A DNA stretch of 58,352 nucleotides from Prevotella sp. (GCA_017557185.1 JAFZAP010000060.1:1-58352), one strand, 5' to 3'; positions 43,481 through 52,403 are shown, numbered from the stretch's first letter. Notes: generated by a model from the sequence alone, not told the origin. Numbers and translations: made by a program.

Positions 43481-44299
43481 GCTGCACGGCAGCGTTAACA
43501 GCTGATACATAAGGGTACGGGCCATGCGCTCGTGCCCTTTGTCGTTGGGATGCAGCTGGTCGGTAGCGGGGTTGGCGAAGTACTGCTTGTGCTCGTCAAT
43601 GAGTGGATACAGGCCGCACGACGCATTCCAGTCGATAACGGGTACCGACCAGATGTTGCCAGCCTGCTTCACACTCTCCACATAGGCATCGACGAACTCT
43701 CTGCACTTGTTGGCGAAGTCCTCGGTGGGTTGCACGTTCGTGTTGTTCGGGCCGAAGTATCCGCGATGGATGGGGGTGAGCAGCACAATCTGCTTAGTGG
43801 GGTAGAGGGCCTTCACGGTTGACAGAGCATGATTGATACGGCCGCGATAGGTGTCGTTGCCCATCACGGGTGTGCGGTGGCGCCGCTTCTGCAGCGTTTT
43901 TGCCTCGCCGCGAGCTGCCCATGTTGTTTTTTCGTCTTCCGTAAACCATTCGCCGATGGGCACACTGTCGTTGAAGTCGTTTGTGCCGATGAAGATCAGG
44001 ATGGCATCCACGCTGTCGCCATGCTCCACTTGCAGCAACTCTGCCTGGCGCGGAATGTCGTTCCATTGGCGTCCGCTGATGGCATACACCCATGGCGTGA
44101 TGCCCAGCCACTCTTCGAGCCACTCCCAGTATTTCTTCTTTGCGGCTTTCACATTCGGGTCGGTAATCGAGTCGCCGAGATAGGCCACACGTTTGCCTGC
44201 CCACGGATGAGAGATAAGCCCTTTTCCATCGTTGTTTGTCTGTGCTTGCATGCCGATGATGAACAGCAAAGCGATTGTTGTAGTCAGAATCTTTTTCAT
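43475..44299 (-). CDS. Exported SGNH/GDSL hydrolase
   Basis: 274 residues from the ATG at 44299, start of signal peptide MKKILTTTIALLFIIGMQAQ. SGNH blocks: GDSITD with nucleophile Ser (about residue 43), GRQWND (Gly block), IFIGTNDFND (Asn block) and the catalytic DQLHPNDKGH near the C-terminus. It probably deacylates a carbohydrate or lipid in the periplasm; the substrate is unknown. Promoter box at 44330-44337. Confidence 0.88.
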   Translation of the reverse strand: MKKILTTTIALLFIIGMQAQTNNDGKGLISHPWAGKRVAYLGDSITDPNVKAAKKKYWEWLEEWLGITPWVYAISGRQWNDIPRQAELLQVEHGDSVDAILIFIGTNDFNDSVPIGEWFTEDEKTTWAARGEAKTLQKRRHRTPVMGNDTYRGRINHALSTVKALYPTKQIVLLTPIHRGYFGPNNTNVQPTEDFANKCREFVDAYVESVKQAGNIWSVPVIDWNASCGLYPLIDEHKQYFANPATDQLHPNDKGHERMARTLMYQLLTLPCSF

Positions 44300-44329
44300 T
44301 CGGTTATAATTATTTAGGATTTCTGGGTG

Positions 44330-44358
44330 CAAAGATACAAAAGTTTTTAGTAATTTTG
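44330..44358. promoter_or_regulatory. Two divergent -7 boxes 13 bases apart
   Basis: Minus-strand TATCTTTG (44337 down to 44330) for the SGNH gene and plus-strand TAATTTTG (44351-44358) for the radical SAM gene. Each polymerase footprint would cover the other's -33 region. Confidence 0.6.
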
Positions 44359-44385
44359 TAACCTAATAAGAAAAAGATTACAAAG

Positions 44386-45684
44386 ATGCTCTCGGAGAAA
44401 ACACTTGAGAAACTCAGGATACTGACGGAGTCGGCGAAATACGATGTGTCGTGCTCGTCGAGCGGTACCGTGCGTAGCGGCAAGCAGGGCATGGTGGGCA
44501 ACACCGTTGGTGGCATGGGCATCTGCCACTCGTTTGCTGACGATGGACGTTGCATTTCGTTGCTGAAGGTCATGCTGACGAACTATTGCAAGTACGATTG
44601 CGCCTACTGCATCAACCGCCGCACCAACGATATCCCACGTGCCACGCTCTCGGTATCGGAATTGGAGGAGATCACGATGGAGTTCTATCGTCGCAACTAT
44701 ATCGAGGGGCTGTTCCTGTCGAGTGGGGTAGTGCGCACACCCGACTATACAATGGAGCGCCTAACGGCTATTGTTCGCGACCTGCGTACGGTTCATCACT
44801 TCAATGGCTACATCCACCTGAAGAGCATCCCCGGGGCTAGTCGCGAGCTGTTGACTGAGGCTGGGCGCTGGGCCGACCGTATGAGCGTGAACATCGAGAT
44901 TCCCAAGGAGGAATCGCTGAAGCTGCTCGCACCGGAGAAAGACCATCAGAGCGTGTTCCAGCCCATGCAGCTCATCCAGCAGGGCGTGCTCGAGAACAAG
45001 GAAGACCGCAAGAAGTTCCGTCATGCACCACGCTTCGTGCCGGCAGGACAGTCTACACAGATGATTGTCGGTGCCACAAAGGAGAGCGACCGCGATATTC
45101 TCCAGATGTCGTCGGCTTTGTATAACCAGCCTACCATGCGGCGTGTCTACTATTCCGGCTACATCAGCGTGAACACCTACGACCCGCGCCTGCCCAATCT
45201 GAAGCAGCCGCCCCTGGTGCGCGAGAATCGTCTCTATCAGGCTGACTGGCTGCTGCGATTCTATCAGTTTAGTGTAAACGAAATCGTTGACGACGAGCAT
45301 ACGAACCTCGACCTCGAAATCGATCCGAAGCTCGCGTGGGCGTTGCGACATCCGGAGTTCTTCCCAGTCGATATCAACACGGCAGCATACGAGCACATCG
45401 TCCGCGTTCCAGGCATCGGCACGAAGTCGGCATGGCTCATCGTCAACTCCCGGCGCTTCGGCCGCATCACGTCCTATCACCTGAAGAAGATGGGGGTGGT
45501 CATGAAGAAGGCGAAGTACTTCATCACCTGTGGCGAACTCACCAGCAACTTCTCGCAACCTATCGTCGGTATCAACGAAATGCATCCCGAGCGCCTGCGC
45601 CCCCTGCTCGTTTCCAAGGCACAACAGAAACGTGCCGCTCAGGAACAACAGCTCCAATTCGACTTCGGCGAAGATGGCACGTAA
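44386..45684 (+). CDS. Putative DNA modification/repair radical SAM protein (TIGR03916 type)
   Basis: 432 residues. Radical SAM cluster motif CKYDCAYC (C68, C72, C75) binding [4Fe-4S] and S-adenosylmethionine, with N-terminal SCSSSGTVRSGKQG and GICHSFADDGRCISLLK. A helix-hairpin-helix DNA-binding motif lies near the C-terminus (PVDINTAAYEHIVRVPGIG, about 325-343). The family is found next to a UDG-like partner, here the next gene, and is predicted to act on DNA; chemistry unknown. The last 60 residues are basic and Gln-rich. Confidence 0.85.
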   Translation: MLSEKTLEKLRILTESAKYDVSCSSSGTVRSGKQGMVGNTVGGMGICHSFADDGRCISLLKVMLTNYCKYDCAYCINRRTNDIPRATLSVSELEEITMEFYRRNYIEGLFLSSGVVRTPDYTMERLTAIVRDLRTVHHFNGYIHLKSIPGASRELLTEAGRWADRMSVNIEIPKEESLKLLAPEKDHQSVFQPMQLIQQGVLENKEDRKKFRHAPRFVPAGQSTQMIVGATKESDRDILQMSSALYNQPTMRRVYYSGYISVNTYDPRLPNLKQPPLVRENRLYQADWLLRFYQFSVNEIVDDEHTNLDLEIDPKLAWALRHPEFFPVDINTAAYEHIVRVPGIGTKSAWLIVNSRRFGRITSYHLKKMGVVMKKAKYFITCGELTSNFSQPIVGINEMHPERLRPLLVSKAQQKRAAQEQQLQFDFGEDGT

Positions 45685-45695
45685 TCGCTCAATGT

Positions 45696-45750
45696 TTAGA
45701 CATACGTCTACACTCCTTCACTCCTTCACTCCTCCACTCCTCCACTCCTA
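45696..45750. repeat. TTAGACATACGT motif and octamer tract in the gap of the radical SAM/UDG-like pair
   Basis: TTAGACATACGT at 45696-45707 (part of the hairpin TAGAC-ATAC-GTCTA, 45697-45710), then five 8-base units CACTCCTT, CACTCCTT, CACTCCTC, CACTCCTC, CACTCCTA to 45750, 7 bases before the ATG at 45758. Confidence 0.8.
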
Positions 45751-45757
45751 TAATAAT

Positions 45758-46579
45758 ATGTTAGTCTACACTTTCGATGGAACCCTCGACGGATTGCTTT
45801 CAGCCGTGTTCGACGCTTACTTTCGCCGTCAGCAGCCAGAGATGCTGATGGCTGAGGGAGAGCAGTTGCCGTTGTTCTGCGAGGAGGTCTATCAGGTGCC
45901 GACAATCGATGAGAAGGCACGACGCGTGTGGGCAGGACTTGAGAAGCGCCTGAAGTCTGATGTGCTGAAGCTCATCGCCACGAGCTGGCTGTCGGAGGAG
46001 AAAGATCTGGCTACGCCGCTGTTCCGATATATCTATAAGGTGTTTCAGTCGGATTCCACGAAAGCGAAAGCCCGTCAAACCCCAGTCCCTTCAGGAGGGG
46101 TAGGGGGAGGCTACAACTTCGCCGACCCAGACGTGCTCTACGTCACCAATACCGCCCGCCGTGTGATGCACGAGCAGCTGCGCATGAAGCAGTTCATCCG
46201 CTTCCAGAAGGCGAAGGACGGCACCTACCTCGGCGTGGTATCGCCCGATAACAACGTACTGCCGCTCATCATCAACCACTTCCGCGACCGTTTTGGTGAC
46301 CAGTCGTGGCTCATCTACGATGCAAAACGACATTATGGGTATTATTATGCCGATGGCGAGTCACCCATCCGCGTCACCTTTGAGAATGAGGCTGAAGTGC
46401 CTTTCGACCTTTCAAATGGAAAACTCAACGATGATGTCCTTAGCACCGACGACCAACTCTTCCAAGAACTCTGGCGCACCTACTTCAAGGCCATCTGCAT
46501 CCGCGAGCGCATCAATCCGAAAAAGCAACTCAGCGATATGCCCCGCCGCTACTGGAAGTATATGACTGAGAAGCAATAA
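45758..46579 (+). CDS. Radical SAM-linked probable DNA metabolism protein (TIGR03915/DUF4130)
   Basis: About 273 residues from the ATG at 45758; an upstream frame extension runs through the octamer tract and is not protein-like. N-terminal YTFDGTLDGLLSAVFDAY, then VRRVWAGLEKRL-like helices, VTNTARRVMHEQLRMKQFIRFQ, and the C-terminal LFQELWRTYFKAICIRERINPKKQLSDMPRRYWK signature of this family, which is always paired with the radical SAM protein and is related to uracil-DNA glycosylase-type proteins by context. Residues 107-118 (QTPVPSGGVGGG) look foreign: the DNA there (46076-46111) is a C-rich/G-rich palindrome like intergenic repeats. Confidence 0.82.
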   Translation: MLVYTFDGTLDGLLSAVFDAYFRRQQPEMLMAEGEQLPLFCEEVYQVPTIDEKARRVWAGLEKRLKSDVLKLIATSWLSEEKDLATPLFRYIYKVFQSDSTKAKARQTPVPSGGVGGGYNFADPDVLYVTNTARRVMHEQLRMKQFIRFQKAKDGTYLGVVSPDNNVLPLIINHFRDRFGDQSWLIYDAKRHYGYYYADGESPIRVTFENEAEVPFDLSNGKLNDDVLSTDDQLFQELWRTYFKAICIRERINPKKQLSDMPRRYWKYMTEKQ

Positions 46580-46823
46580 CATTATCCAACATTGACTGTC
46601 TATTTATGTATCCCGCTTGAAATGCACCTTTTGAATATAAGCGGCATTATGATAAATAGCATGATATAAAATATTCAAAATAAGAATTAGATCATCTACT
46701 CTATCGTTCTATTTCATTCGAAAATTTGTGTAAACATTATTAAACTCAGGACAAAAACTTGAGCTATTTGTTATATAGCTTTTAGCTTTTGGTCCTACAA
46801 ACAGATTAATTCTTGATATAAAA

Positions 46824-48014
46824 CTATAACTTGGCAGCAAGGATTTCGTTGCAGAGCGAATAAGACTTCACGAGCATGCGGGGAACGTGGAACGGGCCCT
46901 TGAAAAGGTTGCCCTTTGCTGGCTGAGCCACAGTACCATCGCGATGCAGATAGCCGTACCACTCACCATACTCGGCATCAGGGAAATGCTGGTAGGTCCA
47001 CTCGCTGATGAGTTGATGGCGCAACCGGTACTTCTCATCGCCCGTTGCCAAATAGGCATAGAGAGAACAAATGATAGCCTCGCATTGCGGCCACCAGAAC
47101 TTCATGTCCTGCGAATAATCCTGAGGTGGAAGGTTCTTGCAGTCGCGGAAGTTGATGATGCCTCCATACTCTTCGTCCCAACCCCAATCCCACGACCAGT
47201 CGAAGATCTGCAGAGCCAACTGCTTCAAGCCTTCATCCCAGCCGCGATATTTCGACTCTTCCAAGATGAACCACGCCGTCTCGATGCAATGGCCGGGATT
47301 GATGGTTCGAGTCAGATTGGTGTCGATGAACTCGCCATTGGGGCCGACGGTCTCCAGCAGACATTTGAACTCAGGATGAATGAAATAGCGTCTAAGCCGC
47401 TCGATGCTTTCGTCGATTTGCTGGGTGAGCTTCTGATCGGGAATGACCTCGCGGATGCGTGAACCCACATTGATAAGGATCATCACGATGGAATGGCCCT
47501 GCAGTTCCACGCCAGCCTCGAACTTCGGCTCCAGGAACCCGGGTGTGGCGAGGAAACGCTGCGTGTCCTCGAACACCTTCAGGGCCTTCTGGGCATACGA
47601 CATGTCGCCTGTGGCCAGCGCATACTCCGACATGGCGATGGCTGCAAAGGTCTCGGAGAACACATAGCGACGCTTGCGCAGAGGACGTCCGTCAGCAGTA
47701 ATACTGAAGTACATGTGTCCATTGGCATCGAAGCAATATTTCTCGATGAAATCAAGCGTGCTACGGGCAGCATCAAGCCACTCCTGACGGCGCTCTACGT
47801 GGTTGTAGGCAAAGGCGCACACGAAGGCGAAACGCCCTTGGAACCACACGCTTTTCGTGGTGTCCATGAGGCTTCCGTCGCGGTTCAGACAGGTGTACAC
47901 TCCCCCATTCTTGCGATCCCAGCCATGCTTCATCCAGAAAGGCATGATGTTGTTGAGCAACTCGTCCTTGTATTGATCCGCCCATTTTTGGAAGTATAAT
48001 TTGTCGTTATTCAT
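46824..48014 (-). CDS. AGE family epimerase, probable N-acylglucosamine 2-epimerase
   Basis: 396 residues, cytosolic alpha6/alpha6 barrel. Visible segments: FWMKHGWDRKNGGVYTCLNRDG, SVWFQGRFAFVCAFAY, GHCIETAWFILEESK and EWYGYLHRDGTVAQPAKGNLFKGPFHVPRM, all typical of renin-binding-protein-like epimerases that interconvert N-acetylmannosamine and N-acetylglucosamine. Directly downstream (37 bases) of a sialic acid lyase gene, which supports a sialate breakdown role. Cellobiose or mannose epimerase is less likely given the neighbour. Confidence 0.88.
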   Translation of the reverse strand: MNNDKLYFQKWADQYKDELLNNIMPFWMKHGWDRKNGGVYTCLNRDGSLMDTTKSVWFQGRFAFVCAFAYNHVERRQEWLDAARSTLDFIEKYCFDANGHMYFSITADGRPLRKRRYVFSETFAAIAMSEYALATGDMSYAQKALKVFEDTQRFLATPGFLEPKFEAGVELQGHSIVMILINVGSRIREVIPDQKLTQQIDESIERLRRYFIHPEFKCLLETVGPNGEFIDTNLTRTINPGHCIETAWFILEESKYRGWDEGLKQLALQIFDWSWDWGWDEEYGGIINFRDCKNLPPQDYSQDMKFWWPQCEAIICSLYAYLATGDEKYRLRHQLISEWTYQHFPDAEYGEWYGYLHRDGTVAQPAKGNLFKGPFHVPRMLVKSYSLCNEILAAKL

Positions 48015-48051
48015 GAGTTATATAATCATCTGATTATTAATGTGTTATCAT

Positions 48052-48969
48052 CTAAAACTTGTTACAACGCTCGAAGAAGTGGATGGCTTCGAGTTCTGCC
48101 TTCATCGAGGCTTCTTCCTCGGCTGTCATATTGCGGAAAGGCACGCGGTTTGGCCCCAGGTCGAAGCCCATAAGCTTCATGATGCGCTTGCCACCAACGA
48201 TGTTTCCGCGATAGTGGCAGATGACATTGATGACCTCCTGTGAGAAGTTCTGTTTCTCGCGGGCAGTAGCGATGTCCCCCCTACTCCATGCCTCGATGAT
48301 TCCCACGAGTTCACGGCCATTATAGTTGGTTGTTCCGCCGATGCCACCCTGTGCGCCACCCTGTGCAAGGCTCGGCAGGATTGTCTCGTCCTGGCCATGT
48401 AGCATGTCGTATTTCCCGCCCTTGTAGAGGCGGCACTGGTTGTACTCATACAGGCTCTCGAACGTGTATTTGATGCCGGCGAAGTTGGGAATGCGCCCGT
48501 CGACAGCCTTTAGCAGGTCGAGCATGGGCAGGTAGGCACCATTGAAAGCGGGGATATGGTAGTAGTAGAACGGCAGCTCAGGGGCGGCAGCAGCGATGGC
48601 TTCGCAGTACTGCACCAGCTCCTCAATGCGGCCGATATGCGGAAACGGAGGAGCCATAGAGCCTATTCCCCACGCACCGATGGCCTGAGCATGACGTGCC
48701 AGCTCTTGACTCTCACGCAGACAGCAGCTGCCCACGTGCACAATCACCTTGAAGCCTTCGGGAGCCACGCTCATCCAGCGCTCTGCCAGCAGTTTCCGCT
48801 CCTCGGGGGTGAGCATGTATCCCTCGCCCGACGAACCATTGATGAACACGCCTTTCAATCCGTTCTTGTGCAGCATCTTGGCATACGCCTCGATAGGTTC
48901 CAAGTTCACATCCCCATTCGCGTGCATCGGCGTGAATGGCGCATCGATAAGCCCGATAATCTTTTCCAT
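48052..48969 (-). CDS. nanA: N-acetylneuraminate lyase (dihydrodipicolinate synthase family)
   Basis: 305-residue class I aldolase that splits sialic acid into N-acetylmannosamine and pyruvate. DapA-fold motifs: GVFINGSSGEGYML (pyruvate carboxylate site), FYYYHIPAFNG with catalytic Tyr, and GIKYTFESL with the Schiff-base Lys (about residue 168). The YYHIP and IKYTF forms favour sialate lyase over DapA. Followed by the AGE epimerase gene. No transporter, sialidase or kinase is in the window. It starts 50 bases after tilS on the same strand. Confidence 0.85.
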   Translation of the reverse strand: MEKIIGLIDAPFTPMHANGDVNLEPIEAYAKMLHKNGLKGVFINGSSGEGYMLTPEERKLLAERWMSVAPEGFKVIVHVGSCCLRESQELARHAQAIGAWGIGSMAPPFPHIGRIEELVQYCEAIAAAAPELPFYYYHIPAFNGAYLPMLDLLKAVDGRIPNFAGIKYTFESLYEYNQCRLYKGGKYDMLHGQDETILPSLAQGGAQGGIGGTTNYNGRELVGIIEAWSRGDIATAREKQNFSQEVINVICHYRGNIVGGKRIMKLMGFDLGPNRVPFRNMTAEEEASMKAELEAIHFFERCNKF

Positions 48970-49019
48970 GATCTGTTATTGTTTAGGATAAGTAAATATA
49001 ATCTCTAAGTCTTTATGTC

Positions 49020-50447
49020 TCAATCTCTAAGTCGAGTTATCACTAGCACCTGCCTCGTCTCTTTTGTCACAGCGCATGAATCAGCGGTACGCTCACCAAT
49101 AAGCCAGAGGATTTGCCCTTTGGCATCGGTCATGACCAACTGACAGCGTTTGGCATAGATGGAGCGCTTGCGGTCGGTCAAATAGTCGCTCACCAGCTTC
49201 GTGCCCTTCATGCCATACGGCTGGAAGCGATCACCCTCTGCAGCAGGGCGGATGGTCAAGGGGAACTGCACCATCTCAGCATCGAGGCATGCCACAGCAG
49301 GCGACTTATCGACGATGAAACCGACGTTTTTCTCAACTGCCGACAACTCATAGCGCCCCATAGCGCCAAGGTTGTAGGTGAGTGGAGCCGCCGCCGAGTT
49401 TTCCGGAGCCAAAGGGAGTTTTCGGGGCTTCAGGTTCTCTGCTAGATGCGGGTCGTCGATGCGGAAGAGCACTAAAACTCCCCTTTCGGCAACAGCGGTA
49501 TGCGATGCACTCATCCACTGGGGGCTGGTAAGCAGGTCATGCTCTTTCCTTGACAGCAGAGCATATATGTCTTCACATTGTGTGGAACTGAAGCCATACG
49601 GGCGCAGACACGTAAAGAGAATGTATTCGTTATGGAGGAGCGCAGCAATACTGAAAGTGACGAAATGCTCGGTTTCATCGATGATGGCAGCCTTGCATCG
49701 ATCCTCCAACGCCTCACCAAATAACTGCTCTGCCCTATCTACTCTTTCTGCTGAAAGGGATATATTCTCGCGCGCAGCTGGATTGATCTCTTCGAGCAAC
49801 GGGAGCACCTGCAGCCGAATCTTGTTGCGCACCACATCGGCTTCGAGATTGCTGCTGTCGGTGACAAACGACTGCCCTATCTGTTGCAGGTAGTCTTCAA
49901 TTTCCTGACGGCTCACGCAAAGCAACGGCCGCAGCAAAAGTGTCGTCACTTGCTTGCCGTCATTCCCCACGATAGGAAGATGCGACAGAGGGTGCATGCC
50001 CGACAAGCCATGAATGCCCGTGCCACGCAGGAGGTTCATCAGGATGGTCTCCACGTTGTCATCACGATGGTGGGCAACACAAACTCCTTGTGCATCAATA
50101 GCTTGCGAAAGTTTATTAAAGTAATGATACCGCAATTCCCTTGCCGCCATCTCAATACTCAGATGATGGAGTTCGGCATATGAGCGTGTATCGAAGTGGA
50201 CACGATGAAATGGGATATTATGTACTTTGCAGAGCTCTTCGCAGAATTGTTCGTCGCGGTCGGATTCCTCACCACGCAGGTGGAAATTGCAATGGACGGC
50301 CTCAATTTGATAACCCAACTGTTGCAGTACCCGTAGCAGACATACGCTGTCAGCTCCGCCTGAGAGCGCAACCAGATAGCGTTTTCTAGGCATAAGTAGC
50401 TTGTGGCGTGCGATGAAATCGCGTATTTTATTCTCTAACGGGTACAT
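49020..50447 (-). CDS. tilS: tRNA(Ile)-lysidine synthase TilS
   Basis: Modifies C34 of the CAU-anticodon tRNA-Ile to lysidine so that it reads AUA. 475 residues: PP-loop SGGADS (29-34), HHRDDNVETILMNLLRGTG, DSSNLEADVVRNKIR, and the C-terminal TilS domain (RFQPYGMKGTKLVSDYLTDRK). Cytosolic and essential. It starts 6 bases after the methyltransferase stop. ileS elsewhere in the window belongs to the same decoding task but is not linked. Confidence 0.95.
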   Translation of the reverse strand: MYPLENKIRDFIARHKLLMPRKRYLVALSGGADSVCLLRVLQQLGYQIEAVHCNFHLRGEESDRDEQFCEELCKVHNIPFHRVHFDTRSYAELHHLSIEMAARELRYHYFNKLSQAIDAQGVCVAHHRDDNVETILMNLLRGTGIHGLSGMHPLSHLPIVGNDGKQVTTLLLRPLLCVSRQEIEDYLQQIGQSFVTDSSNLEADVVRNKIRLQVLPLLEEINPAARENISLSAERVDRAEQLFGEALEDRCKAAIIDETEHFVTFSIAALLHNEYILFTCLRPYGFSSTQCEDIYALLSRKEHDLLTSPQWMSASHTAVAERGVLVLFRIDDPHLAENLKPRKLPLAPENSAAAPLTYNLGAMGRYELSAVEKNVGFIVDKSPAVACLDAEMVQFPLTIRPAAEGDRFQPYGMKGTKLVSDYLTDRKRSIYAKRCQLVMTDAKGQILWLIGERTADSCAVTKETRQVLVITRLRD

Positions 50448-50453
50448 GATTCA

Positions 50454-51644
50454 CTATTCTACATACAGTACCAATCCTTTGAGATACTCTCCTTCGGGAT
50501 GATAGATGTTGATGGGGTGATCGGCTGGCTGATGCAATTGATGGAGTATGCGTACACGACGCCCTGCCTGTGCAGCAGCTGTGAACACAGCATTTCGGAA
50601 CTGATCCTTCGTGACCACCTGACTACAGCTGAATGTGAACAGGATGCCGCCGCTCTTGATGCTCTTGAAACCGTGCAGATTCAAGCGTGTATAGCCTTTC
50701 AGAGCATTATGCAGAGCACCACGATGTTTTGCGAAAGCTGGCGGGTCGAGGATGATCAAATCATACTGATTCTCGTTGGAATCGAGGAATTTGAATGCAT
50801 CTTCGCATATAGCCTCATGGCGGGTGTCGTCGGGGAAGTTCAGCGCTACGTTCTGGTTGGTGAGCTCGATGGCCTTGGCGCTGCTGTCGACAGAATGCAC
50901 CAGCTCTGCCCCACCCCGCATGGCATAGACAGAGAAGCCACCCGTGTAGCAGAACATGTTGAGCACACTTCGCCCACGTGAGTATTGTTCGAGCAGTTGA
51001 CGGTTCTCACGTTGGTCAACAAAGAAGCCTGTCTTCTGACCACGTAGCCAGTCGACACGGAATTTCAACCCGTTCTCAATAGCGATATTCTCTTCGCTGC
51101 CTCCCACGAGAAAACCGTTCTCCTGTCCGAGGTCGGCCTTATAGGGCAACGTGGTTTCACTCTTGTAATAGACGTTTTGGATGCGGTCGCCCATCACCTC
51201 GACCAATGCCTTGCAGATGTCATGACGGCACACATGCATGCCTACGCTATGAGCTTGCATCACAGCCGTGCGTCCATAGCAGTCGACGACAAGTCCTGGC
51301 AAGTTGTCGCCTTCGCCGTGAACAAGCCTGTAGGTGTTGTTGCTGCCGTTATCTGCCAAACCGATGGCTTTGCGCATTTCAAGTGCCGACTGCAGACGCT
51401 CACACCAGAAGGAATGGTCGATTTCAATGTCTTCAAAAGACAAGACGCGAACGGTAATGGAACCCACTTGCGCATGTCCTACTGCGATGAAATCGCCCTT
51501 TTCTGTCACGACGCGAACAAATTCACCCTCTTCGATGCCTTCATCAGCACGAAGGATGGCACCCGAGAAAATCCAAGGATGATAACGCAGGAGCGAGCTC
51601 TCCTTTCCGCGTTTCAGAACTATGGTCTTATAGTTAGCCATCAT
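50454..51644 (-). CDS. RlmI-like class I SAM-dependent rRNA methyltransferase
   Basis: 396 residues (start 51644, or the second Met at 51641). N-terminal PUA domain (about 5-75: VLKRGKESSLLRYHPWIFSGAI), then a Rossmann methyltransferase with VLNMFCYTGGFSVYAMRGGA (motif I), VHSVDSSAKAIEL, LIILDPPAFAKHR (motif IV) and FTFSCSQVV with a Cys that fits a 5-methylcytosine mechanism. Family members modify 23S rRNA C1962. Part of the exonuclease-rlmI-tilS run. Confidence 0.9.
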   Translation of the reverse strand: MMANYKTIVLKRGKESSLLRYHPWIFSGAILRADEGIEEGEFVRVVTEKGDFIAVGHAQVGSITVRVLSFEDIEIDHSFWCERLQSALEMRKAIGLADNGSNNTYRLVHGEGDNLPGLVVDCYGRTAVMQAHSVGMHVCRHDICKALVEVMGDRIQNVYYKSETTLPYKADLGQENGFLVGGSEENIAIENGLKFRVDWLRGQKTGFFVDQRENRQLLEQYSRGRSVLNMFCYTGGFSVYAMRGGAELVHSVDSSAKAIELTNQNVALNFPDDTRHEAICEDAFKFLDSNENQYDLIILDPPAFAKHRGALHNALKGYTRLNLHGFKSIKSGGILFTFSCSQVVTKDQFRNAVFTAAAQAGRRVRILHQLHQPADHPINIYHPEGEYLKGLVLYVE

Positions 51645-51686
51645 GATTTCTTATCTTTTTGAATTCTGTATTCGTCAATAAACGGT

Positions 51687-52322
51687 TTACGGGTTAGTCA
51701 CTTCTTCCTCTACTATTTGAAGCGTATAATCGCCGGTTTCATGGAGCCGCACAATCTCCTTGTAGAGTTGGATGCATGCCCATGCATCGGTAGCTGCATA
51801 AAGTCGCTGGCGGTCGTCTAGAGTGTCGCATTCCCAGTTGGTGAGCTGCTGGCGCTTGCTGATTTTCTTTCCGAAGATGTTGGCATAGAGTTTCTGAAGG
51901 CTCAGGTCCTCGATTCCCAATTCGCCCACAAGGCTCTGAAGGTCGATGAAATAGCCGGGGTTGAAGTCGTGGCGGCGCTTCAGCGAAAGGATGTCGTCGT
52001 GCCAAGAGAGGCCTATCATGGGAACCTCGGTGTTTTCAAGCAGACGAATGATAGCAGGAGTCATACCTGTCATATTCAGTCGGAAGAGGAAGCAGGTGTC
52101 TTCGGTAGCGACTTGCAGTAATGCCACTTTGTGCACATCGCCTTTTCGGAAGGAAGGTCTTGTCTCGGTGTCAACGCCCAGAATCGTCTGTTTCAGCAGA
52201 TAGCTTACTGCCTTCTCCGTCTCGCCTGCCGTCATGATGACAATGATACGCCCAGGGAACGAAGCAACGGGTAAATCGGTGATATTGCGCTTGTCAAACT
52301 TATTATAAATGACTTTTTTCAT
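51687..52322 (-). CDS. 3'-5' exonuclease, RNase D/DEDDy type
   Basis: 211 residues from the ATG at 52322, supported by the promoter box at 52344-52351. DEDDy signatures: ILGVDTETRPSF (Exo I), MIGLSWHDDI (Exo II region) and RLYAATDAWACIQLY (Exo III with Tyr/Asp). No HRDC domain, so shorter than RNase D and more like the single-domain WRN-exonuclease group. Could act on RNA or DNA 3' ends. First gene of a minus-strand run to 46824. Confidence 0.88.
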   Translation of the reverse strand: MKKVIYNKFDKRNITDLPVASFPGRIIVIMTAGETEKAVSYLLKQTILGVDTETRPSFRKGDVHKVALLQVATEDTCFLFRLNMTGMTPAIIRLLENTEVPMIGLSWHDDILSLKRRHDFNPGYFIDLQSLVGELGIEDLSLQKLYANIFGKKISKRQQLTNWECDTLDDRQRLYAATDAWACIQLYKEIVRLHETGDYTLQIVEEEVTNP

Positions 52323-52343
52323 CGTTTTATGGCTTACGAAGTG

Positions 52344-52351
52344 CAAAATTA
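52344..52351 (-). promoter_or_regulatory. Promoter -7 box of the exonuclease operon
   Basis: TAATTTTG on the minus strand (52351 down to 52344), 21 bases before the start codon; divergent from ftsK. Confidence 0.6.
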
Positions 52352-52395
52352 GAAAAAAAGTGCGAAAAATATGTCAGAATATGAGTTTTTTCCGC

Positions 52396-52403
52396 TAATT
52401 TTG
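52396..52403 (+). promoter_or_regulatory. Promoter -7 box of ftsK
   Basis: TAATTTTG, 26 bases before the ftsK ATG. No clear -33 TTTG at the usual spacing. Confidence 0.6.

Noticed and set aside
45530-45757. N-terminal extension of the UDG-like protein by 76 residues
   Set aside because: It overlaps the end of the radical SAM gene and runs through the octamer tract (Ser/Pro/His/Leu-rich translation).
46580-46823. Small gene or structured RNA in the AT-rich convergent gap
   Set aside because: No open frame with a plausible start, no convincing hairpin with a T-run; I see nothing definite in this 244-base stretch.
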